64,000 nucleotides of DNA from CAIWHR01 sp963734055 (lineage in GTDB: Bacteria > Pseudomonadota > Gammaproteobacteria > Burkholderiales > Casimicrobiaceae). The stretch covers positions 1 to 64,000 of the forward strand of contig CAVTFQ010000013.1 in assembly GCA_963734055.1 (NCBI GenBank), written 5' to 3'. Shown piece after piece: positions 34,889 to 43,483 of the stretch. Made by a program: the position numbers and the translations under genes. Position 1 is the first letter of the stretch. Every line of letters starts with the position of its first letter. Under the pieces are notes generated by a model that ran no database searches, was not told the DNA's origin, and saw only the letters and a program-made list of their open reading frames with translations.

Positions 34889-35869
34889 TCAGACGAACTG
34901 GTTCTTCAGCACGGCGTCGCCGCGCCACAAGCGTTCGAGGTTTTCCAGCAAGACGTCGATGACGTTGTCCTCGTAGCGCCGCGTCTCGCCGGCGGTATGG
35001 GGTGTGATCAGCACGTTGGGCACGCTCCACAGCCCCGCTGTGGCGGCCAGCGGCTCCTCCCGGACGCAGTCGAGCGCGGCGCCGGCGATGCGTCTCAGGT
35101 TGAGCGCCTCGACCAGCGCCCGCTCGTTCACCACCTTGCCGCGCGCGACGTTGACGAGGTAGGCCGAGGGCTTCATCGCCGCGAGCGCCTTCGCGTCGAT
35201 CAGGCTCTCGGTCTCGGGCGTGAGCGGGCACGTCAACGCGACAAAGTCGGCTTGCGGCAATACACCGAGCAGGCTATCCCCGCCGACGACTTGGTCGGCC
35301 GGCCCGGCGCCCTTCGACGGGTCGCGCCGAATGCCGATCACCTGCATGTCGAAGGCCTTGGCGAGCACCGCCAGCCGCGAGCCGATGCGACCCATGCCGA
35401 GGATCACCAGCGTCTTGCCGCCCAGCTCGTCTTCGCGCTTCGAGATGTCCCCGATCATGCCGCGCCACTTCTTCGCGTTCTGGTTGTCGCGTGCCTCCGG
35501 AATCTGCCGCACCATGGCGAGGATCAAGGCGATCGCATGTTCGGCGACCGCGCGCTCGTTCACGCCTTGCGCGCTGGCGACGCGGATGCCGGCCGCACCG
35601 AGCGCGTCGCGGGAATACTGGTCGGTGCCGGCGCTGATCGACTGGATGAACGCGAGCCTGGGCGCCGCGGAAATCAGTTCGTTCCGCCACAGGCCGGAGC
35701 ACAGCAGCACGTCCACATCCTTGATGCGCGCCGTCAGATCGTCGAGGTTACGCACCTCGAACCAGTCGATGCCCGCGTTGCGCAGCGCGAAGCGTTCGCC
35801 CATGCGATAGGCGGCGTGGGCGAAACAGACGGTTAGTTTGTCCCTGGCGGGGAGAGGGCGCGCGCTCAT
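34889..35869 (-). CDS. D-2-hydroxyacid dehydrogenase
   Basis: A 326-aa NAD(P)-dependent enzyme interconverting 2-oxo and D-2-hydroxy acids. Nucleotide-binding motif VILGMGRIGSRLAVLAKAF; catalytic Arg in VARGKVVNERAL, Glu in CVREEPL and His in LITPHTAGETRR. The start at 35869 is preferred because the upstream in-frame extension to 35908 looks non-coding, but neither has a strong ribosome site. The substrate could be glyoxylate, hydroxypyruvate or a larger acid. Its 3' end is duplicated as a remnant at 26475-26560. Confidence 0.85.
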   Translation of the reverse strand: MSARPLPARDKLTVCFAHAAYRMGERFALRNAGIDWFEVRNLDDLTARIKDVDVLLCSGLWRNELISAAPRLAFIQSISAGTDQYSRDALGAAGIRVASAQGVNERAVAEHAIALILAMVRQIPEARDNQNAKKWRGMIGDISKREDELGGKTLVILGMGRIGSRLAVLAKAFDMQVIGIRRDPSKGAGPADQVVGGDSLLGVLPQADFVALTCPLTPETESLIDAKALAAMKPSAYLVNVARGKVVNERALVEALNLRRIAGAALDCVREEPLAATAGLWSVPNVLITPHTAGETRRYEDNVIDVLLENLERLWRGDAVLKNQFV

Positions 35870-36005
35870 GCGCGGGGTTGGCCTAGACACTATGGTCGCG
35901 TGGTGCACGCGAGATGGCGGGTCTCCGGCGACGTAGGTTGCGCGCCAAGGCGCGCCGAGCTACATGCTGAGAACGAGTCGTCAGCCACCAGGATGGAGAC
36001 CGGCC

Positions 36006-36437
36006 ATGGAAGAGGGTACCAAGTTTTTCGTGGGACTCGACGTGCATAAGGACAGCATCGCGATGGCGGTGGCAGAGACGGGCCGCGCGCCGGCACGGCT
36101 GGTCGGCAAGCTTCCCCATGAGATCAGCAAGTTGCTCAAGACGCTGGCGCGCTACGGCGATCCCGCTCGGGTGCACGTGGTCTACGAGGCAGGGCCGACG
36201 GGCTACGGCTTGCAGCGGGCGTTGGCGCGGCGCGGCTATCAGTGTGACGTCATCGCTCCGTCGCTGATTCCGCGGCGTGCCGGCGATCGGATCAAGACCG
36301 ATCGGCGCGACGGATTGCGCTTGGCCGAGCGGGCGCGCGCCGGGGAGTTGCGTGCGGGGTGGGTGCCGGATCCCGCCTCCGCGGGGACGACCAAGAATGT
36401 ACGCGACCGGCGCATTCGTCGTGGATACAAGTGTTGA
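36006..36437 (+). pseudogene. IS110-family transposase, 5' fragment
   Basis: Residues 1 to about 120 are a clear IS110 DEDD transposase N-terminus: FVGLDVHKDSIAMAVAE, VHVVYEAGPTGYGLQRAL and the DRIKTDRRDGLRLAERARAGEL region. Homology stops after VPDPAS near 36372, where unrelated DNA follows and an early stop occurs at 36437. The C-terminal Ser-containing domain is missing, so the element is dead. It marks the left edge of the accessory island at 36.8-46.6 kb. Confidence 0.8.
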
Positions 36438-36847
36438 CGATTGGCACCGAAGCCGTCGACGAGTCGGGCACGCGGCTCGCTGCAAAGCCTCGAGCGCACC
36501 GAGCGCAGCCGCGTCTTGCCCCTTGCGATCATAGGGTTGTTGTTCCGATTGGTGGGGGGTGCCAACGAGCGCGCCGGCGGCGCCTACAGCGGATTTGTAG
36601 TCTGCAAGATGCCCCAAGTCGCTGCGGCCCCTTAGCCACCTCGACCCGGAGCGACCTGCGCCACGCCCTCGGTCGGGAGTGCGGCCCGCGCTAATTACGC
36701 TGTTGGCGGCCAGTGCATTGCCCTGCACGACACCGCCGCTGAGACGGCCGGCGGCAATCGAAGCCCCAGGAGCCCCGGGGGGGCGGGCTTCGCGAGCGTC
36801 GCCGCCCGGGTCGGCGAAGAGGGCCCTGGGCCCGAAGGACTGACGGC
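36438..36847. other. 410-bp stretch after the IS110 fragment
   Basis: No supported gene, repeat or terminator recognised. Base composition and lack of coding bias suggest scrambled leftover DNA around the truncated insertion sequence. Confidence 0.4.
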
Positions 36848-37462
36848 TCAGCGCATCTTGCCCGTCGGCATGTCGCGGGCCTTCGGGCCCTTCGGCGGTC
36901 CGGTCATCTCGCCGGCAGGCATTTGCCCGGCGGTAGCCCTGCTCCTGCCTAGGCGGGCTGCCTTTGGGGTGCCCGTCGCCCCCTTGGCCGCCCTCTTCAT
37001 GGCCATGCTCATGCTCCTTTCGCGCCGGGAGTGTTGCACCACCGTGCGCACCGCGGCGACCATGCGCGCGCGCGCGCGCTTGGCCTTCGACGCCAAGCCA
37101 GGGTCGGATATCCGGGCGGCCGCCCGCGTCGCGAGCTTGAGCACGCCGACGTCCTTGTCGTCCAGCAGCTTGCCTACGATGTGCGCGGACTGCGGACCAT
37201 CCGGCAGCATGGTCGCAGCATGCGCCGCGGCGACGCGAATCAACACCTCGCGCGACTTCGAGGCGCTGGCGACGATACCGATGCTGTCGGCGTCGCCGAT
37301 GATGCCGGCGAGCGATACGGCTTTGGACGCCAGCGAGACGTCGGCGGACGCGGCAAGTCGGCGCAGGTGCCGCATGGCGCCGGCGGCCGTCTCGGCGAGT
37401 GCCGGATAGTCGGGCTCGTCGACATCGAGCTTCGCCTTGAGTTCTGCATAGCTGATCGGCAT
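36848..37462 (-). CDS. HEAT-like helical repeat protein with basic tail
   Basis: A 204-aa protein starting after AAGGAGACAACG. Residues about 15-140 are short paired helices (LAETAAGAMRHLRRLAAS; VLIRVAAAHAATMLPDG; DKDVGVLKLATRAAARI) like HEAT/ARM repeats, a protein-binding scaffold. The last 55 residues are Lys/Arg/Gly/Pro-rich (AKGATGTPKAARLGRSRATAG) and probably disordered. It begins 22 bp after the lectin-metalloprotease gene ends, so the two form an operon and may act together, perhaps as an immunity, chaperone or carrier partner. That role is inference. Confidence 0.65.
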   Translation of the reverse strand: MPISYAELKAKLDVDEPDYPALAETAAGAMRHLRRLAASADVSLASKAVSLAGIIGDADSIGIVASASKSREVLIRVAAAHAATMLPDGPQSAHIVGKLLDDKDVGVLKLATRAAARISDPGLASKAKRARARMVAAVRTVVQHSRRERSMSMAMKRAAKGATGTPKAARLGRSRATAGQMPAGEMTGPPKGPKARDMPTGKMR

Positions 37463-37483
37463 CGTTGTCTCCTTGCGGTCCGC

Positions 37484-38797
37484 CTAACCGAGATTCTGGG
37501 TGAACGGGCTGTTGTCCATCGTTTGCACTTCGCTGGCGATGAGATCGGGCGGAGGATTCGTGATGTTGTTGGTGCCGCCGCCCATCATCAGCCGGTCGGT
37601 AGGCGTCACGTGCACGAGGCCCAGCACGTGCCCGACCTCGTGGCCGAGCGTCCATTCGCTCGCGATCGACGCGACTACCGCAGACGGCCGGTTCGGCGGG
37701 AAGGCGGCGCAGCCATTGAGGCTGGGATTCGTCGAGCGGACGAAATAGGCTGCAACGTCGTTGGCGCCGACGCCGTTGCGGTTGGCCATCAGCTGCGTCT
37801 GCTCGGTCGTGACGCTGCCCATCGTGCAGGCGCCCACGTCGAGGTCGTTCAGCAGCGGCAGGTTCAGCGTTTCGTCGCTGACGCGATGCACGCGTATGCC
37901 GTAGCTGGCGTACACGTCGATCATGTCGTCGACCATGCGGTCGATGGTGAAGCGCGTCGGCTGGCTCAGCACCTTGATGTGCAGGCGCACCGTCGGGCGG
38001 GTCTCGGTCCACCACCTGTGCCACATCGCGTTGTCCATGCCGCGGGCGAACACGTCGATGCGGCTCAGGCTCCACGAGACTGCCGCCGGCGTGTTGTCGA
38101 TGACGCCGCCCAGCGACTCCCAGCCGCTCCAGCCGCCGGCAAACCATTTGTGCCACAACGCGTTGTTGGAGCCTTTGACGAACACGTCGAGGCGCCCGGG
38201 GGCCCAGGAGCTGGCCGCCGGCCCGGCGGTGATCACGCCGCCCAGCGATTCCCAGTTGTGCCACGCGCCGTCGAACCACTTGTGCCAAAGCGCATTGTCC
38301 ATGCCGCGCGCGAACACGTCGATGCGCCCCGAGATCCACGACACCGCGGCCGGTTCGTTGTCGATCACGCCGCCGAGCGATTCCCAGTTGTGCCAGGAAC
38401 CGTCGAACCATTTGTGCCAGAGGGCGTTGTCGGCGCCCTTGGCGAACACATCGAGCCGTCCCGGCGCCCACGAGCTTGCTGCGGGGCCGGCAGTGATCGT
38501 GCCGCCGAGGGATTCCCAGCCGTGCCAAGTGCCGTCGAACCAGCGGTGCCAGAGCGCATTGTCCATGCCGCGGGCAAATATATCGATGCGCCCGGACGAC
38601 CACGATACCGCGGCTGGCGACCCGTCGATGATGCCGCCCAGCGATTCCCAGCCGCTCCAGCCTCCGGCGAACCACTTGTGCCAGACCGCGTTGTCGGCGC
38701 CCTTGACGAAGGTGTCCAGCCGCTCGCCGGCCCACGAACTGACCGCCGGTCCGGCCGTGATGACACCACCGAGGGATTCCCAGTTGCTCCACGCCAT
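37484..38797 (-). CDS. PLL-type lectin propeller fused to a zinc metalloprotease
   Basis: A 437-aa protein starting at 38797 (AGGAGGT upstream). Residues 1-263 are six 44-aa blades with WESLGG and RxDxFxxGxDNAxWHxWF motifs, the DUF346 repeats of the Photorhabdus PLL lectin family, which form fucose-binding propellers. Odd blades read ITAGPA-SSWAPGRLDVF and even blades ID-PAAVSW-SGRIDVFARG, so the unit amplified as a pair. Residues about 270-437 are a metzincin-like protease: HEVGHVLGLVH gives zinc ligands His386, His390 and His396 and base Glu387, with a Met-turn near Met404. No signal peptide is visible, so export would need another route. It may be a secreted or injected toxin that binds glycans. 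Confidence 0.85.
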   Translation of the reverse strand: MAWSNWESLGGVITAGPAVSSWAGERLDTFVKGADNAVWHKWFAGGWSGWESLGGIIDGSPAAVSWSSGRIDIFARGMDNALWHRWFDGTWHGWESLGGTITAGPAASSWAPGRLDVFAKGADNALWHKWFDGSWHNWESLGGVIDNEPAAVSWISGRIDVFARGMDNALWHKWFDGAWHNWESLGGVITAGPAASSWAPGRLDVFVKGSNNALWHKWFAGGWSGWESLGGVIDNTPAAVSWSLSRIDVFARGMDNAMWHRWWTETRPTVRLHIKVLSQPTRFTIDRMVDDMIDVYASYGIRVHRVSDETLNLPLLNDLDVGACTMGSVTTEQTQLMANRNGVGANDVAAYFVRSTNPSLNGCAAFPPNRPSAVVASIASEWTLGHEVGHVLGLVHVTPTDRLMMGGGTNNITNPPPDLIASEVQTMDNSPFTQNLG

Positions 38798-39151
38798 GGT
38801 GCACCTCCTGGTCGAGCCGATCCCGGCGGCGGCGCGCCCCAAATGCTGGGGAGAAAGGACAGAGGCGAGAACGCACGCGCACCCACAGGGGCCTAATGTT
38901 GCGCGTGTCAATCTAGCGCCGCTGCAAACGGTAGTCAAACAGCAGATTCACGGAGGTCGATTGCTTCGTGGAGAGGAGCGCTGTCCCGTGTCGCGCGTGC
39001 TTGCTCATGCGCCTGCAATGCGTCGCGTTCATGGGTTCAACCGGCCGTCGGGAGCCGATCGTTGGCTGCACGCGGGCCGTCGAGAATAGAATCGCCGCTG
39101 GCGGCTTGGCTTGGCGGCCGGCCCCATTTGCTACCGAGGAGGGAATATCCG
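38798..39151. other. 354-bp divergent intergenic region
   Basis: It separates the lectin-protease operon (minus) from the tail-tube genes (plus) and must contain both promoters. No clear sigma-70 boxes or operators were found by eye. Confidence 0.4.
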
Positions 39152-39586
39152 ATGGCGCGCCAGGATCCGTTGCGGAATTTTCGGTTTCGGCTGGAGATCG
39201 ACGGCCTCCAGGTGGCCGGCTTCAGTGAAGTCACCATTGGCGCGACCACCACGGACGCCATCGACTACCGGGAGGGAACCGATCCTCCTCATGTCCGCAA
39301 GCTCTCCGGCCTCACCCGGTTCGGCAACGTTTCGCTCAAGCGAGGCGTCACCGAATCGCTCGAGCTTTTCAAATGGCACGAGCAGATCGTGGCGGGTCAA
39401 CTCAAGACGAGCCGTAGAACCGTCGCCATTGTCGTGGCGAGCGAGGAGGGCAACGACCAGGCGCGGTTCGTCGTGAGCGATGCGTGGCCCGTCAAGTACG
39501 ACCCGAGCGGCCTCAATGGCAAGGGCAACGAGGTCTTCGTCGAGCTGCTGGAGCTCGCGAACGAGGGAATAGAGCGGGTCGCGTGA
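39152..39586 (+). CDS. Contractile-tail tube protein (gp19-like), copy 1
   Basis: A 144-aa protein of the T4 gp19/phage tail-tube family: NFRFRLEIDGLQVAGFSEVTIG at the N-terminus, then DYREGTDPPHVRKLSGLTRF, VSLKRGVTESLELFKWHEQI, and a C-terminal VSDAWPVKYDPSGLNGKGNEV. Such proteins stack into the inner tube of contractile injection systems. The start follows GAGGAGGGAA. A second tube gene lies 42 bp downstream, as in extracellular contractile injection systems, which often encode two or three tube paralogues. Confidence 0.88.
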   Translation: MARQDPLRNFRFRLEIDGLQVAGFSEVTIGATTTDAIDYREGTDPPHVRKLSGLTRFGNVSLKRGVTESLELFKWHEQIVAGQLKTSRRTVAIVVASEEGNDQARFVVSDAWPVKYDPSGLNGKGNEVFVELLELANEGIERVA

Positions 39587-39628
39587 CGAGTCGGAGGTCG
39601 ACGGTCGGGAGCGGATGACGGGCGGTCG

Positions 39629-40066
39629 ATGAGCGGCGCGAGAAGGGAGCCTTTCCGCAACATGCGGTTTCGCCTCGACATCGAGGGGATGCGGGAAACG
39701 GGCGCCGTCGAAGTGATCTTTCCCGAAGCGCGCCTGGCCGCCGGCCCGCGACGATCGCGGGTCGTTCAGTATGGAACGCTGACCATCAGGCGAGGTGTGA
39801 CCCGTTCGCAGGAATGGTTCGAATGGTGGGACCGCGGCCGGAAATCGAAAGCGGCGGCGAAGCGGACCGTCGCGGTCACGCTGCTGGACGAACGCGGAGC
39901 CGACGTCCATCGATGGACATTCGAAGGCGCCGCACCGCTGGCCTATCTGTTGTCGAGCCTGAACGCCCTCGGCAATGCGCCGCTGATCGAGACGCTCGAG
40001 CTGAGCGTAGCGGGATTCGAGGCATCGTTCGGGCCACCCGCCGCCATGCGACGGAAGCGGACGTAA
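39629..40066 (+). CDS. Contractile-tail tube protein, copy 2
   Basis: A 145-aa paralogue of the preceding gene: FRNMRFRLDIEGMRETGAVE, TLTIRRGVTRSQEWFEWWD, FEGAAPLAYLLSSLNALGNA. It is more divergent and ends in a basic tail (AAMRRKRT). In eCIS loci the second tube protein often makes the tube-baseplate adaptor. The next gene is convergent (tyrosinase), so this short operon has only the two tube genes. Confidence 0.8.
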   Translation: MSGARREPFRNMRFRLDIEGMRETGAVEVIFPEARLAAGPRRSRVVQYGTLTIRRGVTRSQEWFEWWDRGRKSKAAAKRTVAVTLLDERGADVHRWTFEGAAPLAYLLSSLNALGNAPLIETLELSVAGFEASFGPPAAMRRKRT

Positions 40067-40102
40067 GCGCAGGCCTCGCCGGTCCGGTCGTCGTCGGTCG
40101 GA

Positions 40103-41332
40103 TCACTCGAATTCGATGACGGTCTCCTCGAGGATCAGTTTCTCGGCCGGAACTTCGTTGCCGGCGGCGTCGACGGCGACGAGCTTGAGCAGGACGTCGT
40201 TGGCGTCGGCCTTCTGCGCACGGAGCGTCTTCGTGATGTTCAACTCGAGGTCGAAACGCTCCTTGACGCCGGGCTGCAGCGGCGGCCGCGGCATGTCGTC
40301 ATGGCCGCCATGTCCCGCGGGAGCCTCGGTGGTCGGATGCTGGCCGTGCGGATCCGGGGTGCCGTGACCGAAGAACGCCGTCGCGCCGGCGAACGCCGGG
40401 TTGCCGAGGGTCTGCGTCCGGGCATTGGCATCGGGCTGGTTGACGAACGCACGGATCTCAACGGGTTGGGGCTGCATGTGGTGGCTCTTGAGCACGACCC
40501 GGACCGAATCGACCCGCTCGCGTAACGGAAACGGCCAATCGAACTTGACGACTTCCCACACCTTGAACGGAGGGATCAGGAAGCAGAACCTGCGATACCG
40601 GTAGCCCAGCGCGACCGTCGATTCGACGTCCGATCCGGTTTGCCACGCGATGCTGTACGGACGCGGGAACGGCTGGAGCTGAAAGCCGGCCTCGGCCGCA
40701 GGAAGCGCTCCCGGATGCGCGGCCTGCCAGTCCGCCCACATCCGGTCGACGTTGGCGTGGTGCAGATAGAAGATCGGGTCGTAGGCCGCCGTCGGCACGC
40801 TGCTCATGTCCCCGCCCGTGCGGACGTGGACGCTGCCGTGGACGCCGCTGACCTGATTCTGGAAGGAATCGAATGTCGCGGCGGTCATCGCGGCCTGGGC
40901 GCCCGCCGCGAGGTCGTCGTAGGCGGTGGTGTCGATGTCCGCCCGGCGATTCGTCTGGCCCCCCGCCGCCCGCGGGCCGCTGTACAGGGGATTGGGCACG
41001 GAAATACCCACCCGATTCACGTACGTCGGCAGGCGGCACGCCGCCGGAACACCCGTCGACGGCCCCGAGGACCAGTCCCAGTACGGAAGCGTGACCTGGC
41101 ACCCGAGAACGCGGAGCGCATTCTCGAACGCCATCAGGTAGGCGCGGTGCCAGGTGAAGAACCCCGGCGATCCATGCGAGCAATAGGCGAGCGGCGGTCC
41201 GCCGTGGAAGCTCGCGATCGTCGCGAAGCTGTTGGGATCGTCGGCCGGCAGCACGAACATCGCAGCCAGCGCTTCCCGAAGATCGTGAAGCTCGTTCGTC
41301 GTCAGACAGTTGATGTTCTTCCGATAGCGCAT
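40103..41332 (-). CDS. Tyrosinase-family type 3 copper protein
   Basis: A 409-aa protein with both copper sites. CuA: His43 (SFHGGPP), His53 (CSHG) and His62 (FTWHRAYLMAFENAL). CuB: His165 and His169 (GVHGSVH), and His191/His192 (IFYLHHANVDRMWADW). Tyrosinases oxidise phenols to quinones. The C-terminal ~150 residues (EVVKFDWPFPLRERVDSVRV, FDLELNITKTLRAQ) resemble the beta-rich domain of plant-type polyphenol oxidases. No signal peptide is seen, and no caddie protein gene. A strong AAGGAGGACG site fixes the start. It sits inside the tail cluster on the opposite strand, a surprising place for it. Confidence 0.88.
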   Translation of the reverse strand: MRYRKNINCLTTNELHDLREALAAMFVLPADDPNSFATIASFHGGPPLAYCSHGSPGFFTWHRAYLMAFENALRVLGCQVTLPYWDWSSGPSTGVPAACRLPTYVNRVGISVPNPLYSGPRAAGGQTNRRADIDTTAYDDLAAGAQAAMTAATFDSFQNQVSGVHGSVHVRTGGDMSSVPTAAYDPIFYLHHANVDRMWADWQAAHPGALPAAEAGFQLQPFPRPYSIAWQTGSDVESTVALGYRYRRFCFLIPPFKVWEVVKFDWPFPLRERVDSVRVVLKSHHMQPQPVEIRAFVNQPDANARTQTLGNPAFAGATAFFGHGTPDPHGQHPTTEAPAGHGGHDDMPRPPLQPGVKERFDLELNITKTLRAQKADANDVLLKLVAVDAAGNEVPAEKLILEETVIEFE

Positions 41333-41422
41333 GATGCGTCCTCCTTGTCGGCATCACGGTACAGCCATTGCAGCGGCTGCAACATCGGCGATCCGGCATC
41401 CGGTCTGCGGAATAATCACGTC

Positions 41423-41443
41423 GGCGACCCGGCTCGGGTCGCC
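41423..41443 (-). terminator. Hairpin after the GH13 gene
   Basis: A perfect 9-bp stem GGCGACCCG / CGGGTCGCC with a 3-nt loop lies 6 bp past the GH13 stop codon. There is no T-tract, so it may instead stabilise the upstream mRNA end or attenuate read-through into tyrosinase. Confidence 0.5.
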
Positions 41444-41449
41444 AACACG

Positions 41450-43375
41450 TCACCGGGCGAAGATCAGCAGACTGTTGGCCGGCAGCACCAGTGCAGCGGA
41501 ATAGCCGAGACCGTGCAGCGGCGCTGGCTCGGCGACCACGCGTCCTCCGTTGCCCACGACATCCGGATTGACCCAATTCTCGTACACGTCGCTGTTGAAG
41601 ACTTCCCGCCACTCGCCGCCACCGGGGAATCCAATCCGATAACCGAATCGGTTGAACGTCGCGAGATGCGCGATCACCAGCACGTCGCGGCCTTCGCCCT
41701 CGACCCAGCGCTGGAACGCGAGCACGCGATTTTCGTCATCGACATGCACGATGCGAAACCTCTGGCCGCGCAATCCGGGATGACGCCGGCGAATGTCGAT
41801 GAGTTCGCGCGTGAAGCGCAGGTGATCGAGCATCTGCTTGTCGCCTTGATCGAGGCCCGCCCAGTAGAGGAGCAAGTCGCGATGGAATTCGAAGTTGTCC
41901 GACCACGGCTTGTCCTCCAGGAATTCCTGGCCCATGAACAGCATCGGGATGCCGGGGGCCGTGAGGCTGATGCCGGTCGCGACGCGGGCACGGCTGCGGC
42001 CGTACCAGGAGCGCGGATTGCCGGGATCGCCGAGCCGCGCGATCCGCGGCTCCCGTCCGACGTAGACGATGTCGTGGTTCTCGGGACCCTGGACGAAGCG
42101 CCAGGGGTCGGTGAAGCCTTCGGGCCACAAGCTTCGGGCGAGTCCGGTCATGTCGAGCGGGCGCTCGTCCGGCGCGCTCGCGGCGCCGATGACGTTGCGA
42201 ACGGCGATGCGCAGGCCGTCGGTGAGCGACGTATCGAAGCCGGCGCCTGGCGGCGGAGCGATCACGACGAACGGATTGACCGGCCAGTACTCGGCCTTCT
42301 GCAGCGCGTCCGGTCGTTGAAAGCGGACGGTGGAGGTGAGATCCTGACAGAATCGCCACCCGTTCGGCGCGCCGTCCTGGTCGATGACGCTCACTTGATC
42401 GTAGCGGAAGCCGTCGACGCGATATTCGTCCAGAAAGAACCTCGCGTTCTGAATCAGGAAGTCCCGCACCTCGGGCTTGGCGAAGTCGAACACGAGCCCC
42501 CCCGCATGGCCCTTGTCGGTGAAATAGAGCGAGCTCCGGTTGCCCCCCTCGGTGCGCTGGCGGTCGAAGAAGTACAGACTCTGGTCGCCGAAGTCGCCTC
42601 CGGCGTGGTTGTAGACGACGTCCAGGAGCACCGCGAGTCCGTGCACGTGGCACAGGTCCACGAGCGCTTTCAGCTGACTCATCTCGCCGCGCAACTCTTC
42701 CGGCGCGTAGCGGCGCAACCCCTTGGCCTCGAGCAGTCGATTCACGGCGGTGACGTAGGGCGGCAGCTCCGCATCGGCGATGGCAAAATCCATCTCCGGC
42801 GAGAAATAGTCGGTCCCGTTGTAGCCGAGGCTGAACCGGGTCTCGAACTCCTGGATCGGCAACAGCTGAACCGCGGTGACGCCGAGTTCGGCAAGGTGCG
42901 GTATCTTGCGCGCGACGTCGAGAAACGTTCCTCCCTTGCGCGGCAGGTTCGGCGTAAAGAAGGTCCCGACGTGGAGCTGGTAGATCACGAAATCCTCGAA
43001 GGGCGGCGTGCGGTACCCGTTTTCGTGCCACGGGAAATCGGCCTTGCGCACGATGCACTCGGCGGGGAAGGGCGTCTCGAGCTCGCGTGCGTACGGGTCC
43101 CGCTTCGGGCCCTCGCTGCCTTCTCCGACGACGTAGAACAGGTAGCGGTGGCGATCACGGACGCCGGGAACGAAGCCGCGCCAGTGCCCGTTGGCGTCGC
43201 GCGTCAGAAGGCTCCCGTCGTCGCGAGTCCACGCGTTGAATTCCCCGATCACATGCACCGTCCGGGCATGCGGCGCCCAGGCGCGAAAGGTCGCCCCGTC
43301 GGCCACGAGCGTGGCGCCCATGGGTGTTTCGCCGTCAATGTGTTCGAGCGTGGCCGGCATCCTCGCCACCGCCAT
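41450..43375 (-). CDS. GH13 alpha-glucan enzyme (branching-enzyme/trehalohydrolase-like)
   Basis: A 641-aa protein with an N-terminal CBM48-like domain (GATFRAWAPHARTVHVIGEF) and a GH13 barrel: LLPIQEFETRFSLGYNGTDYF, AVLLDVVYNHAGGDFG, nucleophile Asp in DGFRYDQVSV, acid Glu in KAEYWPVN and ENHDIV with the third carboxylate. A C-terminal beta-domain (DVLVIAHLATFNR) closes it. The layout fits 1,4-alpha-glucan branching enzyme or malto-oligosyltrehalose trehalohydrolase relatives, but neither signature is exact. The start is one of several in-frame ATGs (43375 used; 43360 and 43426 possible). It is probably co-transcribed with tyrosinase. Confidence 0.78.
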   Translation of the reverse strand: MAVARMPATLEHIDGETPMGATLVADGATFRAWAPHARTVHVIGEFNAWTRDDGSLLTRDANGHWRGFVPGVRDRHRYLFYVVGEGSEGPKRDPYARELETPFPAECIVRKADFPWHENGYRTPPFEDFVIYQLHVGTFFTPNLPRKGGTFLDVARKIPHLAELGVTAVQLLPIQEFETRFSLGYNGTDYFSPEMDFAIADAELPPYVTAVNRLLEAKGLRRYAPEELRGEMSQLKALVDLCHVHGLAVLLDVVYNHAGGDFGDQSLYFFDRQRTEGGNRSSLYFTDKGHAGGLVFDFAKPEVRDFLIQNARFFLDEYRVDGFRYDQVSVIDQDGAPNGWRFCQDLTSTVRFQRPDALQKAEYWPVNPFVVIAPPPGAGFDTSLTDGLRIAVRNVIGAASAPDERPLDMTGLARSLWPEGFTDPWRFVQGPENHDIVYVGREPRIARLGDPGNPRSWYGRSRARVATGISLTAPGIPMLFMGQEFLEDKPWSDNFEFHRDLLLYWAGLDQGDKQMLDHLRFTRELIDIRRRHPGLRGQRFRIVHVDDENRVLAFQRWVEGEGRDVLVIAHLATFNRFGYRIGFPGGGEWREVFNSDVYENWVNPDVVGNGGRVVAEPAPLHGLGYSAALVLPANSLLIFAR

Positions 43376-43483
43376 CGAGGCAGATATCAGCCGCCAATCA
43401 ATAGCACAACCGACCTCGTCCGTCACCGCGAATGGTGCGGCTCAAGGGACCGACAACGGCACGCCCAAGCCATCGGAGTAGCC

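Noticed and set aside
35883..38882. 999-aa minus-strand frame
   Set aside because: Shadow of the lectin-metalloprotease and HEAT-like genes in another frame, extended by high GC.
40640..43483. Very long plus-strand frame that runs through tyrosinase and GH13 regions into the sheath gene
   Set aside because: Both tyrosinase and GH13 have complete motifs on the minus strand; only the part from 43484 is a real protein (sheath) with its own ribosome site.
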